Of a stretch of 64,000 bases of DNA, positions 26,265-35,629 are shown in pieces (the stretch's first letter is position 1; each line of letters opens with the position of its first letter). Source of the DNA: Bacteroidota bacterium (GTDB lineage: Bacteria > Bacteroidota > Bacteroidia > Flavobacteriales > Flavobacteriaceae); assembly GCA_024279425.1 (NCBI GenBank), contig JAJRRO010000092.1, forward strand, positions 1-64,000. Reading direction: 5' to 3'. Made by a program: the position numbers and the translations under genes. The notes beneath the pieces were generated by a model. The model saw only the letters and a program-made list of their open reading frames with translations. It searched no databases and was not told where the DNA came from.

Positions 26265-27404
26265 TTAATGGTTATAGACCAACATATACCGGATACCAGG
26301 TCCGGAAAAGGTATTTACAAGTTCGTTTTGTAGAAAACCTTGCTGCGCATGGGGATTGTAATAGGCCATAAAATATCCCGTAATTTTGTTGAATTGGTGC
26401 TGATAATTAATGAAAAAGGTAGTGTCATTGGTTGTCCAATTATAATATGCAAGAGTATTTAAACTTCCGAATAACCCTAAGGGATAAGATACATTAAAGG
26501 CTGTAAATTGATTTTTGTTTTTGAACTGAAATGCCTGCTCATCATAGGAAGCGACGAGGTGCTCGGCTATTAGGTTAAGTCCGTTTCCGATACCGAACGT
26601 ATAGTCTGCTCCGATATTCAATAAGGTTTGATTGGCAAGCATTCCTATGTTTTCCGATTTATGGCTATAGGTAGCTTCGAGCCAAAGTCCAATTTCGATA
26701 TCCCACTTGGCGTCAAATCCAATACGATTTTCGGGAATTTGATTATCAATGGAAAGATTGGAAAGGTTGCTTGAATTTGCAGTACGATGATGGTACGAAA
26801 TGGCAATTTCACCCTTAGGCACGGGATATTGGATTCTCCCACCAAATTCAGGACGTTTTTTGTTTGTTTCAACAACATCGAACCCCCTTGTCTTTTCGTT
26901 CTCAATCAATCCCCAGACCCAAATATTGGCATTGTTCAAAAAATAATACCGAACCAATAGGCCATAAACGCCATTAGTTAACGATAAGGGGTCTCTAGGG
27001 TCTATTTGATTAAACCATTGTAAGGGTCTTAGCATGGTGGCCGAGCCAAAGTCGATTTTTTGAAGTCCAAGTCGTACCTCGAATTGTTTGGACGAATATC
27101 TGGCCCATATACGATAAGGGTCAATATCACCTTGGGCGTTTCCTTTATAAAAAGGACTAAGATTAGTTGACGCATGAAGGTTGCCTGAAACCTGGAAATC
27201 CAAAGCTTTTGTGGAATCCAATGGAATAGTATAGTCCAGTTCTGGGATATAGCGTCCTCCAAAGAATACATCCAACTCATTGTCAGGACTATAATTGCCA
27301 AAAGCAGCTAATTGCCCATCAAACTCTAAAGAGTGCTGTCCATTGACTGTCATTGTGAAAAATAACAACCCTATCAAGAATCCTATGAATGGCATTTTGC
27401 TCAT
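26265..27404 (-). CDS. Outer-membrane beta-barrel protein of the export operon
   Basis: A 379-residue protein with a signal peptide (ending MTVNGQ) and many alternating beta strands ending in YMLVYNH. The stretch VRLGLQKIDFGSATMLRPLQ and the following NQIDPRDP resemble the DUF1302-type porins found in proteobacterial operons with LolA-like and RND genes, though I cannot prove homology. It overlaps the TetR gene by 4 nt and precedes the ATPase by 10 bp. I infer a passage or acceptor in the outer membrane for the substrate handled by the transporter and LolA-like carrier. Confidence 0.7.
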   Translation of the reverse strand: MSKMPFIGFLIGLLFFTMTVNGQHSLEFDGQLAAFGNYSPDNELDVFFGGRYIPELDYTIPLDSTKALDFQVSGNLHASTNLSPFYKGNAQGDIDPYRIWARYSSKQFEVRLGLQKIDFGSATMLRPLQWFNQIDPRDPLSLTNGVYGLLVRYYFLNNANIWVWGLIENEKTRGFDVVETNKKRPEFGGRIQYPVPKGEIAISYHHRTANSSNLSNLSIDNQIPENRIGFDAKWDIEIGLWLEATYSHKSENIGMLANQTLLNIGADYTFGIGNGLNLIAEHLVASYDEQAFQFKNKNQFTAFNVSYPLGLFGSLNTLAYYNWTTNDTTFFINYQHQFNKITGYFMAYYNPHAQQGFLQNELVNTFSGPGIRYMLVYNH

Positions 27405-27997
27405 GAACGCTTTTCAGTTAACAGTCCATAGAAAATAAAGTTGGTCAGTTCCATAATCAGGTCATGTGGATTTTTGTACATGGAAATTAGGCGCTGGTCC
27501 AACATTTTTTCGTTCAGACTTTGCAACATGTATATCACAAAATCTATTTTAAGGTTGGACCTTATTTCACCAATATTTTGTGCCTTCTTAAGATCTGACC
27601 GAAGTTTTGAGAGCATTTCTTTTCGATTGGACTCTATGCGGAATTGAAGTGATTTGTTGTCAGTTTTGTATATATCCTTTATGAACTCTTCACTAATATC
27701 TTGGGACAACTCATGCTTTAACTGCACAAATTTTGCAATTTTGTCTACAAACGGAACGGGTAGTGCCATGATAGTATCATATGCTCTTGAACCTCTTTCC
27801 ATTTCACGTACCAGTACCTGTTCCGCAAGATTGTTTTTGTTTTCGAAATTCCGGTAAAAGGTCATTTTACTGACCATTGCTTCTTTACAGATCTCTTCAA
27901 CCGTTACCCTTTTAAAACCATATTTCCAAAACAGGGTTTTGGCGGTATCCATGATTATAGTATAGCTCTTTGCCTTTTTTTTAGAAACGGGTTTCAT
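27401..27997 (-). CDS. TetR-family transcriptional regulator
   Basis: A 198-residue regulator. Residues about 15-60 form the TetR helix-turn-helix: TLFWKYGFKRVTVEEICKE, then AMVSKMTFYRNFENKNNLAE. The C-terminal two thirds is a helical ligand-binding and dimerisation domain with no close named relative. It is the first gene of the export operon, overlapping the outer-membrane gene by 4 nt, so it probably represses itself and the operon until a ligand, perhaps the exported compound, binds. A palindrome upstream (28037-28046) is a candidate operator. Confidence 0.9.
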   Translation of the reverse strand: MKPVSKKKAKSYTIIMDTAKTLFWKYGFKRVTVEEICKEAMVSKMTFYRNFENKNNLAEQVLVREMERGSRAYDTIMALPVPFVDKIAKFVQLKHELSQDISEEFIKDIYKTDNKSLQFRIESNRKEMLSKLRSDLKKAQNIGEIRSNLKIDFVIYMLQSLNEKMLDQRLISMYKNPHDLIMELTNFIFYGLLTEKRS

Positions 27998-28036
27998 TAT
28001 AAAAGTTACTTTTAAGATAGTAAAGTTACGAAAAAA

Positions 28037-28046
28037 GTATTAATAC
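28037..28046. promoter_or_regulatory. Candidate TetR operator palindrome
   Basis: GTATTAATAC is a perfect 10-bp palindrome about 40 bp upstream of the TetR start codon. It is short and A+T rich, and the sequence around it has no clear -7 element, so the assignment is tentative. Confidence 0.25.
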
Positions 28047-28275
28047 AACTATATAGTAATATTATTACGATGAATAACTGATAAAAGGTAAGTTATACGA
28101 TTGTTTTTGTAGCTTAAAATATCGTAAAGCTATTTAAATGGGTTTCACTCTTAATGAAGGGTGTTCACATGCAAGTAATTGGGTATTACTCCTATAGATG
28201 TGACTTGTATATCTAAAGATCAATACCTACTGGAAATAGACGGAGGTCTTTTTGTTTTGAAATGCCAATTTAATG

Positions 28276-28959
28276 TTACACTGCTTTTTGAACCACTTCA
28301 AAAACTTTACTGCCATCACATTTAAGTGTTTTTGAAGGGTATTTTAATATTAGGGCATAGTCATGGGTGGCCATTAGAATGGTTCGTCCTGCTTTATTGA
28401 TTTCCTGTAATACCTTCATGACCTCAACACTGGTTTGGGGGTCGAGATTTCCAGTAGGCTCATCAGCCAAAATAAGTTCTGGGTCATTAAGAAGTGCACG
28501 GGCTATGGCAATTCGCTGTTGCTCACCACCAGAAAGTTCATGAGGGAACTTAAAACCTTTGGTCTTCATGCCTACTTTGTCCAGAACTTCCTCGATTTGG
28601 GCATTCATTTTAATCTGATCCTTCCATCCTGTGGCTTTAAGTACAAATAGAAGGTTGTTATTGATATTTCGGTCAGGCAACAATTTAAAATCCTGAAAGA
28701 CAATACCTAACTTACGACGTAAAAAGGGAATGTCCTTTTCCTTTAGGGACTTTAAGTCAAACCCAACGATTTTTCCCTCGCCCTGGGTTAAGGGTAAATC
28801 TCCATATAAGGTCTTCATAAAACTGCTTTTCCCGCTGCCCGTTTTCCCAATCAAATAAACAAATTCACCCTTTTTTACGTCCAAACTAACATTGTTCAAG
28901 ACCATACTTTCCTTTTGGAAAACGGCAACACCATTCAATTCTAATATAGATTCGGACAT
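28276..28959 (-). CDS. ftsE: Cell division ATP-binding protein FtsE
   Basis: A 227-residue ATPase with Walker A GKTGSGKSS at about 38-46, the FtsE-typical MKTLYGDLPLTQG, FQDFKLLPDRNINNN, signature LSGGEQQRIAIARALL, Walker B LILADEPTGNLD and H-loop MATHDY. With the membrane partner FtsX it controls peptidoglycan hydrolases at the division site. ftsX is not adjacent here, as is common in Bacteroidota. The neighbour on the far side of a 424-bp spacer is a TPR protein on the other strand. Confidence 0.92.
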   Translation of the reverse strand: MSESILELNGVAVFQKESMVLNNVSLDVKKGEFVYLIGKTGSGKSSFMKTLYGDLPLTQGEGKIVGFDLKSLKEKDIPFLRRKLGIVFQDFKLLPDRNINNNLLFVLKATGWKDQIKMNAQIEEVLDKVGMKTKGFKFPHELSGGEQQRIAIARALLNDPELILADEPTGNLDPQTSVEVMKVLQEINKAGRTILMATHDYALILKYPSKTLKCDGSKVFEVVQKAV

Positions 28960-29383
28960 AATTTCGTTGTTGATATAAAAGTAATAAGTTATATGTGAAA
29001 ACAGAGGTCGCTTTTGTAAAATATTTTTCTTTGTTATTGAACTTGTTTAAACGTTTTTGGTTGTGACGAAAAAATAGATATTTGGTGACCAGATGAAGGT
29101 TTTTTTGAACTGCATAGCGGTGCTACGGAGAAAAAAAGACAAGATGGGGTTGCAAAGGGCTTTTAGCAGCCAATTAAAGAGAGTTTAAGCGAGTTCGTAG
29201 ATACAATTTGAGTCAAGGATATACTTAGGAACGATATTTGTCGTTATTCTTTTTAATTAAGGAGAATTCCTTGCTGATTGTAGTAAGGTTTCAACAAATG
29301 TCATTCCCGCAAAGGCAGGATCTTAAATAAAGCATTTCTTGAAATTCTTTATTGTACGGAATTTTTAAAATAGTTAGAACACT
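28960..29383. other. Divergent spacer with REP-like element and a tiny frame
   Basis: The spacer separates the divergent ftsE and TPR genes. It holds a partial REP-like repeat (29300-29324) and a possible 31-codon frame at 29093-29188 (MKVFLNCIAVLRRKKDKMG..., ending QLKRV). The latter has no recognised family and may be chance. No exact TAnnTTTG promoter was identified. Confidence 0.4.
29300..29324. repeat. Partial REP-like repeat
   Basis: GTCATTCCCGCAAAGGCAGGATC resembles the widespread GTCATTCCCGCGAAAGCGGGAATC palindrome seen in many bacterial intergenic regions, here with the G+C stem partly degraded. Only one copy was found in this window. Confidence 0.4.
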
Positions 29384-32300
29384 ATGCTGAAAAGAATCAC
29401 CGCTTTTATTCCCATTTTCATGGGAATTATTTGGATTGGGACTGCCCAAGAAACCAAAATCTACACCCACGAACAAAAAGACTATCAAGATGCCCTGGCA
29501 CTGTACAATAATCAGCAGTACCAAGCCGCCCAAACCATTTTTGAAAAGGTCAAATTGTCAACCAAGAATTATGAGACAGAAGCCAACAGTGCCTATTATG
29601 CGGCTAATGCTGCTGTGCGGTTGAACCAATTGGGAGCTGATCGGCTGATGGAGGATTTTGTGGAAAGATACCCGACTTCGACCAAGCGTAACTCGGCATA
29701 TTCAGATGTGGCGGAGTATTATTTTGAAACAGGAAAATATCCTTATGCCTTAAAATGGTACAACAAGGTTGATCAGAGCGCAATGTCCCGTGGTGAAAAG
29801 GACAAGTTTAATTTCAACTATGGCTATTCTTTGTTCTCTTCGAAAAAGGCCCAGGAGGCTGAACGTTATTTGAACAAGGTTGCCAATTCCCCAATTTATG
29901 GCTCACAAGCCAAGTATTATTTAGGCTATATAGCTTATCAACAGGATGATTATGAGGGCGCCAATGAGCGTTTTGACCAAATTACCGACCAAGAGGTTCT
30001 GGAGGAAAAACTTTCCTATTATCAAGCTGATATGAATTTTAAACTTGGAAAGTTTGAAGAAGCCATTGCCGTCGCTAAAAAACAATTACCAAAATCGGAC
30101 CGAAAGGAAGTTTCGGAACTGAACAAAATAATAGGTGAGAGTTATTTTAATCTTAAGCAATATGCTAATGCGGTCGCATATCTTGAAGCTTACAAAGGGA
30201 AAAGAGGTAAATGGAGTAATACCGATTATTATTTATTGGGATACTCCTTTTATAAGCAAGGGGATTTTGCCAATGCCATTCAACAGTTCAATAAGATCAT
30301 TGGAGGCACCAATAGCGTTTCGCAAAACGCCTATTACCATCTGGCGGAATGTTATTTGAATTTGAATAAAAAGCAGGAGGCCTTGAATGCTTTTCGCAAT
30401 GCCTCCCAAATGGATTTCTCTGCCGAGATACAAAAAGATGCTTATTTGAATTATGCTCGATTAAGTTATGAAATCGGTAATGCCTATGAGCCGGTACCCC
30501 AGGTGATTTCCGGGTATTTACAACAATATCCGAAGGATTCCAATGCATTGGAAATGCAAGAGCTCTTGGTAGATTCCTATATTACTTCCAAAAACTTTGC
30601 CGGAGCGATGGAGCTGCTGGAAAAGAACCGTAGTTATGCCAGTAAGACTACCTATCAAAAAGTGGCTTTCTATAGAGGAGTAGAGCTCTTTATTGATGGG
30701 GACTACACAAGTGCAGCGCAGATTTTTAAGAAATCTCTGGACAGTGCTGAGGATGCTCTATTTGAGGCAAGGGCCAGTTATTGGAAGGCGGAATCCGATT
30801 ATTTATTAAACCGTTTTGATGAAGCTTTGGCCGGATACAATAGTTTCAAACAGAATCCAAATGCAAAGAGAAGCAAGGAGTATGATGATTTAGAATACAA
30901 TCTGGCTTATACCCATTTCAAACTAAAGGATTATGGTAAGGCGATTACCTATTTTAATGGGTATTCAAAATCGGGAACCACCGATAGGGGAAAACTAAAT
31001 GATAGTTATTTGCGATTGGGAGATAGTTATTTTGTGACCAGTAAATATTGGCCGGCAATTGAAACCTACAATAAGGCATTGGCACTTTCAGGCCCCGAAA
31101 AAGATTATGCAGCATTCCAAAAAGCCATCAGTTATGGGTTTGTGGGTAAGAGTGCTTCAAAAATTGAATGGTTGGACAAGTTCGTTAAGCAGTACCCAAA
31201 ATCCACTCTAAAAGATGATGCACTTTTTGAACTGGGTAATTCATATGTCTCAGGGGGGCAGGAGAACAAGGGGCTGATGACCTATGATAAACTTATACAA
31301 GGCTATAGGGGCAGCTCATTGGTCCCCCAGGCTATCATGAGACAGGGGTTAGTGCATTATAATGCAAACCGAAATGAAAAAGCCTTGGCCAAATTCAAAA
31401 CAGTGGTAAGGGACTATCCCAATACCCAGGAAGCTGTCCAAGCCGTGGCCACGGCAAAGTTGGTTTATGTTGATTTAGGTCGCGTCGATGAATATGCCTC
31501 ATGGGTCCGCAATCTTGATTTCGTTGAGGTGACAGACGTGGAGCTTGACAATGCAAGTTATGAGTCGGCAGATAAACAAAATTTGGAAGGAAATACGAAT
31601 GCGGCAATTAGAGGCTATGAAAATTATATTAAGCGATTCCCGAATGGCTTACATGCCGTTAAGGCCAACTTTAATTTGGCGCAATTGTATTTTGGTAAAA
31701 ACCAAAAAGACAATGCATTACCATATTACAAATATGTGGCGGATTTAGGGGCGAGTGAATATGCAGAGCAGGCCTTAACAAGGGTTTGTGAGATTTATAT
31801 CCGCAACAAAGATTACAATACAGCGCTCTCTTATTTACAGCGACTGGAAGAACAAGCCGATATTCAGCAGAATAGAACCTTTGCACAATCTAATTTGATG
31901 AAAGGATATTACGAACAGAAGAACTATGATCAGACGATTTCCTATGCAGAGAAGGTTCTGGCTACCCCATCGATCGACAATAGGATCAAGAGCGATGCCC
32001 ATATTATGATTGCGCGTTCTGCGATACAGACCAATAATGAAAACAAGGCCGAATCTGCCTATGCAGAGGTCTTGAAAATCGCTTCTGGTAAAACGGCTGC
32101 CGAAGCTTTTTATTACGATGCCTACTTTAAGCATAAAGCAGGCCAATATGAAAGTTCGAATACCTCAGTTCAGAAACTTGCCAAGGATTATTCAAGCTAT
32201 AAAGAATGGGGTGGTAAAGGGCTGGTCTTAATGGCAAAGAACTTCTATGCCCTGAATGACGCTTACCAAGCTACATATATTTTAGAAAGTGTAACCACCA

Positions 32301-32407
32301 ATTTTAGTCAATATCCCGAAATAGTTGCAGAGGCCAAGGGAGAATTGACCATTATCAAGGCGAAAGAAGCTCAGAGCAACTCATCTGTAAACCCTGACGG
32401 AAATTAA
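29384..32407 (+). CDS. Large secreted tetratricopeptide-repeat protein
   Basis: A 1007-residue protein with a signal peptide (ending IGTAQ) followed almost entirely by TPR units. Typical helices include YKDALALYNNQQYQAAQ-like starts, YYLGYIAYQQDDYEGANERF and YYLLGYSFYKQGDFANAIQQF, spread from about residue 30 to 990; I estimate more than 20 repeats. TPR solenoids make protein-binding surfaces; this one should sit in the periplasm. It is followed after 25 bp by a plug-less beta-barrel gene. Such TPR plus barrel pairs recur in flavobacteria but have no defined function that I know. Confidence 0.88.
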   Translation: MLKRITAFIPIFMGIIWIGTAQETKIYTHEQKDYQDALALYNNQQYQAAQTIFEKVKLSTKNYETEANSAYYAANAAVRLNQLGADRLMEDFVERYPTSTKRNSAYSDVAEYYFETGKYPYALKWYNKVDQSAMSRGEKDKFNFNYGYSLFSSKKAQEAERYLNKVANSPIYGSQAKYYLGYIAYQQDDYEGANERFDQITDQEVLEEKLSYYQADMNFKLGKFEEAIAVAKKQLPKSDRKEVSELNKIIGESYFNLKQYANAVAYLEAYKGKRGKWSNTDYYLLGYSFYKQGDFANAIQQFNKIIGGTNSVSQNAYYHLAECYLNLNKKQEALNAFRNASQMDFSAEIQKDAYLNYARLSYEIGNAYEPVPQVISGYLQQYPKDSNALEMQELLVDSYITSKNFAGAMELLEKNRSYASKTTYQKVAFYRGVELFIDGDYTSAAQIFKKSLDSAEDALFEARASYWKAESDYLLNRFDEALAGYNSFKQNPNAKRSKEYDDLEYNLAYTHFKLKDYGKAITYFNGYSKSGTTDRGKLNDSYLRLGDSYFVTSKYWPAIETYNKALALSGPEKDYAAFQKAISYGFVGKSASKIEWLDKFVKQYPKSTLKDDALFELGNSYVSGGQENKGLMTYDKLIQGYRGSSLVPQAIMRQGLVHYNANRNEKALAKFKTVVRDYPNTQEAVQAVATAKLVYVDLGRVDEYASWVRNLDFVEVTDVELDNASYESADKQNLEGNTNAAIRGYENYIKRFPNGLHAVKANFNLAQLYFGKNQKDNALPYYKYVADLGASEYAEQALTRVCEIYIRNKDYNTALSYLQRLEEQADIQQNRTFAQSNLMKGYYEQKNYDQTISYAEKVLATPSIDNRIKSDAHIMIARSAIQTNNENKAESAYAEVLKIASGKTAAEAFYYDAYFKHKAGQYESSNTSVQKLAKDYSSYKEWGGKGLVLMAKNFYALNDAYQATYILESVTTNFSQYPEIVAEAKGELTIIKAKEAQSNSSVNPDGN

Positions 32408-32432
32408 TATCCCATTACAAAAAGAACACATT

Positions 32433-34184
32433 ATGCCCAAGCAGATTATTATAGCCTTATTTTCAGTAGTCGGACTTTTTCAGGTTGTACATGCCCAAGA
32501 AAAAGAAGAAGACGATTTGGGTACAGAAACGATAACGGTAACTAAAGCGTATACCCCAACGATTTCTGATGCCTTTAAAATTAAGTCGACCCCGGATTTG
32601 AATGACCCAATCATACTACAGAAAAAAAAGATAGCCTATACTATTTTTTCTGTTCCCGTGGCTTCAACGTTTACCCCTACAAAGGGTAAGGCTTCTGCGG
32701 TAAAAAAAGCACCTCCCCCAGAACTGTTTAATTCCTATGCTTCGGTAGGGGCAGGAAGCCCAAGTAATGCTATGGCCAAATTTTATACCAGTAGGGCCAT
32801 AAATAGGGATGAACGCCTGGATCTAGGACTTAATCACAATTCTTCCAGGGCCAATATCGATGGTGTTGACTTGGAAAGCAAGTACATGAATACTGAATTA
32901 GATGCGTCATATTCCAAAAGGGATAGGGATATGAATTGGGGTGCTAATGTTGGGCTGCAACACCAATTATATAATTGGTACGGTCTGCCCGAAGGAGTTT
33001 ATGATTTGGCCACAGCTCTTACCATCGATGAAAGACAGAATTATTATATGGGAGAGCTTGGTGGATATGTTAAAGTCGAAGACGCTTATTTTAAGAAGGT
33101 GAATCTGAAATATCGAAGGTTTTGGGATGCCGTTAAGTCCGGTGAAAATAGAGCAGTTTTTGGAGCCGGATTTGAGTTCCCCGTTAATGATGAGACCTTT
33201 GGAATAAATCTAAAGTTGGATTATGTAAACGGTAATTTTGCAAATGCCGATGTGAACAGTTTTGCAAACGACTCTGAAATAAAATATAGTCACATCCAAG
33301 TAGGTATTAATCCGACACTTAATATGCTCAAAGATGATTTTGAACTCAATTTAGGGGTCAACCTTGTGTATGGAATGGATATGGAACAGAGTGATGGTAA
33401 TTTTTATGTCTATCCGGCCGTGACCGCATCCTATCGCTTACTGGAAGAAACTGTTATTGCTTATGGGGGCATTATGGGAGAGTTAAAACAGAATTCGTAT
33501 TACGATTTGGTAGAAGAAAACCCCTATGTTTCGCCAACATTGGACATTCAACCAACAGATTCGCAATATGATGCCTATGTAGGTTTAAAGGGTCAACTAT
33601 TACCTAACCTGAGTTATAATATCAAAGGCTCCTATACTGCTGAGAATCGTAGGTCGTTGTTTAAGTTGAATCCTCAAAATGACTTTAGGGATGACGAAAA
33701 AGGATACTATTATGGTAACTCCTTTGAGGTTTTTTATGACGACATAAAGACTTTGGGTCTGTTTGGCGAATTGAATGTTGATGTTAACCGCAATTTTACC
33801 TTGGGCATTAATGCTGAGGTGTACGATTATGACACAGAAACTGATAACCCAGCTTGGAATTTGCCAAATATAATGGGGTCATTGTTCATGGATTACCAAA
33901 TTGACGAAAACTGGTTTATGGGGGCCAATTTATTTTATATTGGGGAGCGCGAGGATTTTTCAACGGTTGTGGTTCAGAATGCATTGCCTTCAGATTCAGC
34001 GACCCTTATCAACTTGGAAAGCTATTTTGATGCCAATGCGCATTTGGGGTATCGTTTAGACAATCAATTGTCAGTATTTGTAAAAGCCGCCAACATTGCC
34101 AATAATAATTATCAAAGATGGGCCAACTATCCTGTTCAAGGCTTCCAGATTATGGCCGGTGCAACCTACAAGTTCGATTTTTAA
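32433..34184 (+). CDS. TonB-receptor-like outer-membrane barrel without plug
   Basis: A 583-residue outer-membrane protein with a signal peptide (ending VVHAQ). An acidic N-terminal segment (EKEEDDLGTETITVTKAYTPT) precedes a barrel of alternating strands and ends in ATYKFDF, a good outer-membrane insertion signal with terminal Phe. No CarboxypepD-like or plug domain is present, unlike SusC proteins. It lies 25 bp behind the large TPR gene, so the two are probably co-transcribed and may work as an outer-membrane complex with a periplasmic TPR arm. Confidence 0.8.
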   Translation: MPKQIIIALFSVVGLFQVVHAQEKEEDDLGTETITVTKAYTPTISDAFKIKSTPDLNDPIILQKKKIAYTIFSVPVASTFTPTKGKASAVKKAPPPELFNSYASVGAGSPSNAMAKFYTSRAINRDERLDLGLNHNSSRANIDGVDLESKYMNTELDASYSKRDRDMNWGANVGLQHQLYNWYGLPEGVYDLATALTIDERQNYYMGELGGYVKVEDAYFKKVNLKYRRFWDAVKSGENRAVFGAGFEFPVNDETFGINLKLDYVNGNFANADVNSFANDSEIKYSHIQVGINPTLNMLKDDFELNLGVNLVYGMDMEQSDGNFYVYPAVTASYRLLEETVIAYGGIMGELKQNSYYDLVEENPYVSPTLDIQPTDSQYDAYVGLKGQLLPNLSYNIKGSYTAENRRSLFKLNPQNDFRDDEKGYYYGNSFEVFYDDIKTLGLFGELNVDVNRNFTLGINAEVYDYDTETDNPAWNLPNIMGSLFMDYQIDENWFMGANLFYIGEREDFSTVVVQNALPSDSATLINLESYFDANAHLGYRLDNQLSVFVKAANIANNNYQRWANYPVQGFQIMAGATYKFDF

Positions 34185-34335
34185 CCTTGTTGGGACAACT
34201 CTTTTTCTTGAGCATCAGATTGGGTCAATACCGAATTTGTACGCCTTGGTCTACGAATTTGTGTCTTTAGGCGAACACAATTTGTGAACTGCTATAATTT
34301 TCTATTTTTAGTAAGAGATAATAACTCTAGTTGTT

Positions 34336-35451
34336 TTGCGAACTTCATTAAAATATATTTTGTGGCTTTTGTGTACAAATTGTACGGTAGGAATGCTTTC
34401 CCAAAATCTAATAAAAAATCCCAGTTTTGAGGATTTCAAGAATTGTCCTGAAAAATTGGGGAATTTCAATGACGATGTACAGTTCTGGTCCACGCCAACT
34501 GCTGGGTCTACAGATTATTTTAATGGTTGTAGTACTGCAATGGGTACCCCCGAAAATTTCAAAGGGTCACAACCAGCTGATTTTGGGGTAGGCTACGCGG
34601 GATTATATTTTTATGCGCCTAGTGATTATCGTGAATATCTTCAGGCAGAACTGAAACAAACCTTGCAACGAGGCAAAAAATACAAGATTTCATTTTATGT
34701 GAGCCGCGCCGAGCGCTCAGACTTTGCCATCAAGGAATTTGGGGTTTTGTTTTCAAAGAACAAGTTGAAAATTCCAATTCGAAAAGAGCTTTCAAAGATG
34801 CATTTGTACAAGGAACGGGAAAATAAGTACAACTATATGGAAATAGGCAATTCCAATTTTTATTCCGATACCCAGGACTGGATACTGGTTCAATCCCAGT
34901 TTAAGGCTAAAGGCACGGAAAATTTCATTTCCATAGGCAATTTCAAGAGCAACGTGCGAACGCGTTCGTCCAAGACCAAAAGAAATGCCAAGCAGGGTGC
35001 CTATTACTATGTTGATATGGTCTTGCTCGAGTCTGCCGAATCTGATGATTTTGGAGAGAAACCAATAGTCATTTCCATGAATTCGGAAGTTAAGGACTTT
35101 ACATTGGAAAAGCCCCATATTTTTGAAAATGTATTATTCAACTTTGATGATTCTAAGCTTGTTGATGGCACAAAAAAGGAGATGCAAAGGCTTTTCAACT
35201 ATTTGAAAGTCAATAATTCGTCTCAAATCTCTATAAAAGGACATACAGATTCAATGGGCTCAGAAATCTATAACCATAGCCTTTCCCGAAAAAGGGCGGA
35301 AGCTGTAGCCAATTATTTGGAACACCTAGGTTTATCGCAAGAAAGGATTTCTTGGTCTGGCCTTGGAGGCACCAAGCCTATAGCCAGTAATTCTTCCGAG
35401 GCGGGAAGGCAGCAGAATAGACGGGTTGAGTTTGTGATAACCAAAAAATAG
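34336..35451 (+). CDS. OmpA-family peptidoglycan-associated protein
   Basis: A 371-residue envelope protein. An N-terminal signal (ending GMLSQ) is followed by a galactose-binding-like domain (NLIKNPSFEDF, later YYVDMVLLE). The C-terminal OmpA domain (about 255-371) has VLFNFDDSKL, IKGHTDSMGSEIYNHSLSRKRAEAV and the peptidoglycan-binding NRRVEF. It should link the outer membrane or a surface domain to the cell wall. The start is TTG at 34336; no ATG exists before the signal peptide. A MITE lies 10 bp after its stop. Confidence 0.85.
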   Translation: MRTSLKYILWLLCTNCTVGMLSQNLIKNPSFEDFKNCPEKLGNFNDDVQFWSTPTAGSTDYFNGCSTAMGTPENFKGSQPADFGVGYAGLYFYAPSDYREYLQAELKQTLQRGKKYKISFYVSRAERSDFAIKEFGVLFSKNKLKIPIRKELSKMHLYKERENKYNYMEIGNSNFYSDTQDWILVQSQFKAKGTENFISIGNFKSNVRTRSSKTKRNAKQGAYYYVDMVLLESAESDDFGEKPIVISMNSEVKDFTLEKPHIFENVLFNFDDSKLVDGTKKEMQRLFNYLKVNNSSQISIKGHTDSMGSEIYNHSLSRKRAEAVANYLEHLGLSQERISWSGLGGTKPIASNSSEAGRQQNRRVEFVITKK

Positions 35452-35460
35452 AAAAACTAA

Positions 35461-35620
35461 GAGACTGTTTTGAATTTTATGATTGGAATTTGTATAGGCC
35501 ATTTTTGATGCAACATGAGATAAAATAGATGATAATAGCAGGGCTACTTGAAGAGATTTTAGCAAAATGGTGCGCAAAAAGAATCATAGAAAAACAATTG
35601 ATAGAATTCAAAACAGTCTC
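35461..35620. mobile_element. 160-bp MITE with near-perfect terminal inverted repeats
   Basis: GAGACTGTTTTGAATT at the left end is the reverse complement of AATTCAAAACAGTCTC at the right end, and the match extends to about 19 bp with one mismatch. TAA flanks both ends (35458-35460 and 35621-35623), a likely target-site duplication. No transposase is encoded. The ends resemble IS5/IS1182-class inverted repeats that begin GAGACTGTT, so a full-length IS elsewhere in the genome probably mobilised it. It sits between an OmpA gene and a NIPSNAP gene that converge. Confidence 0.8.
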
Positions 35621-35629
35621 TAAGGGTGT

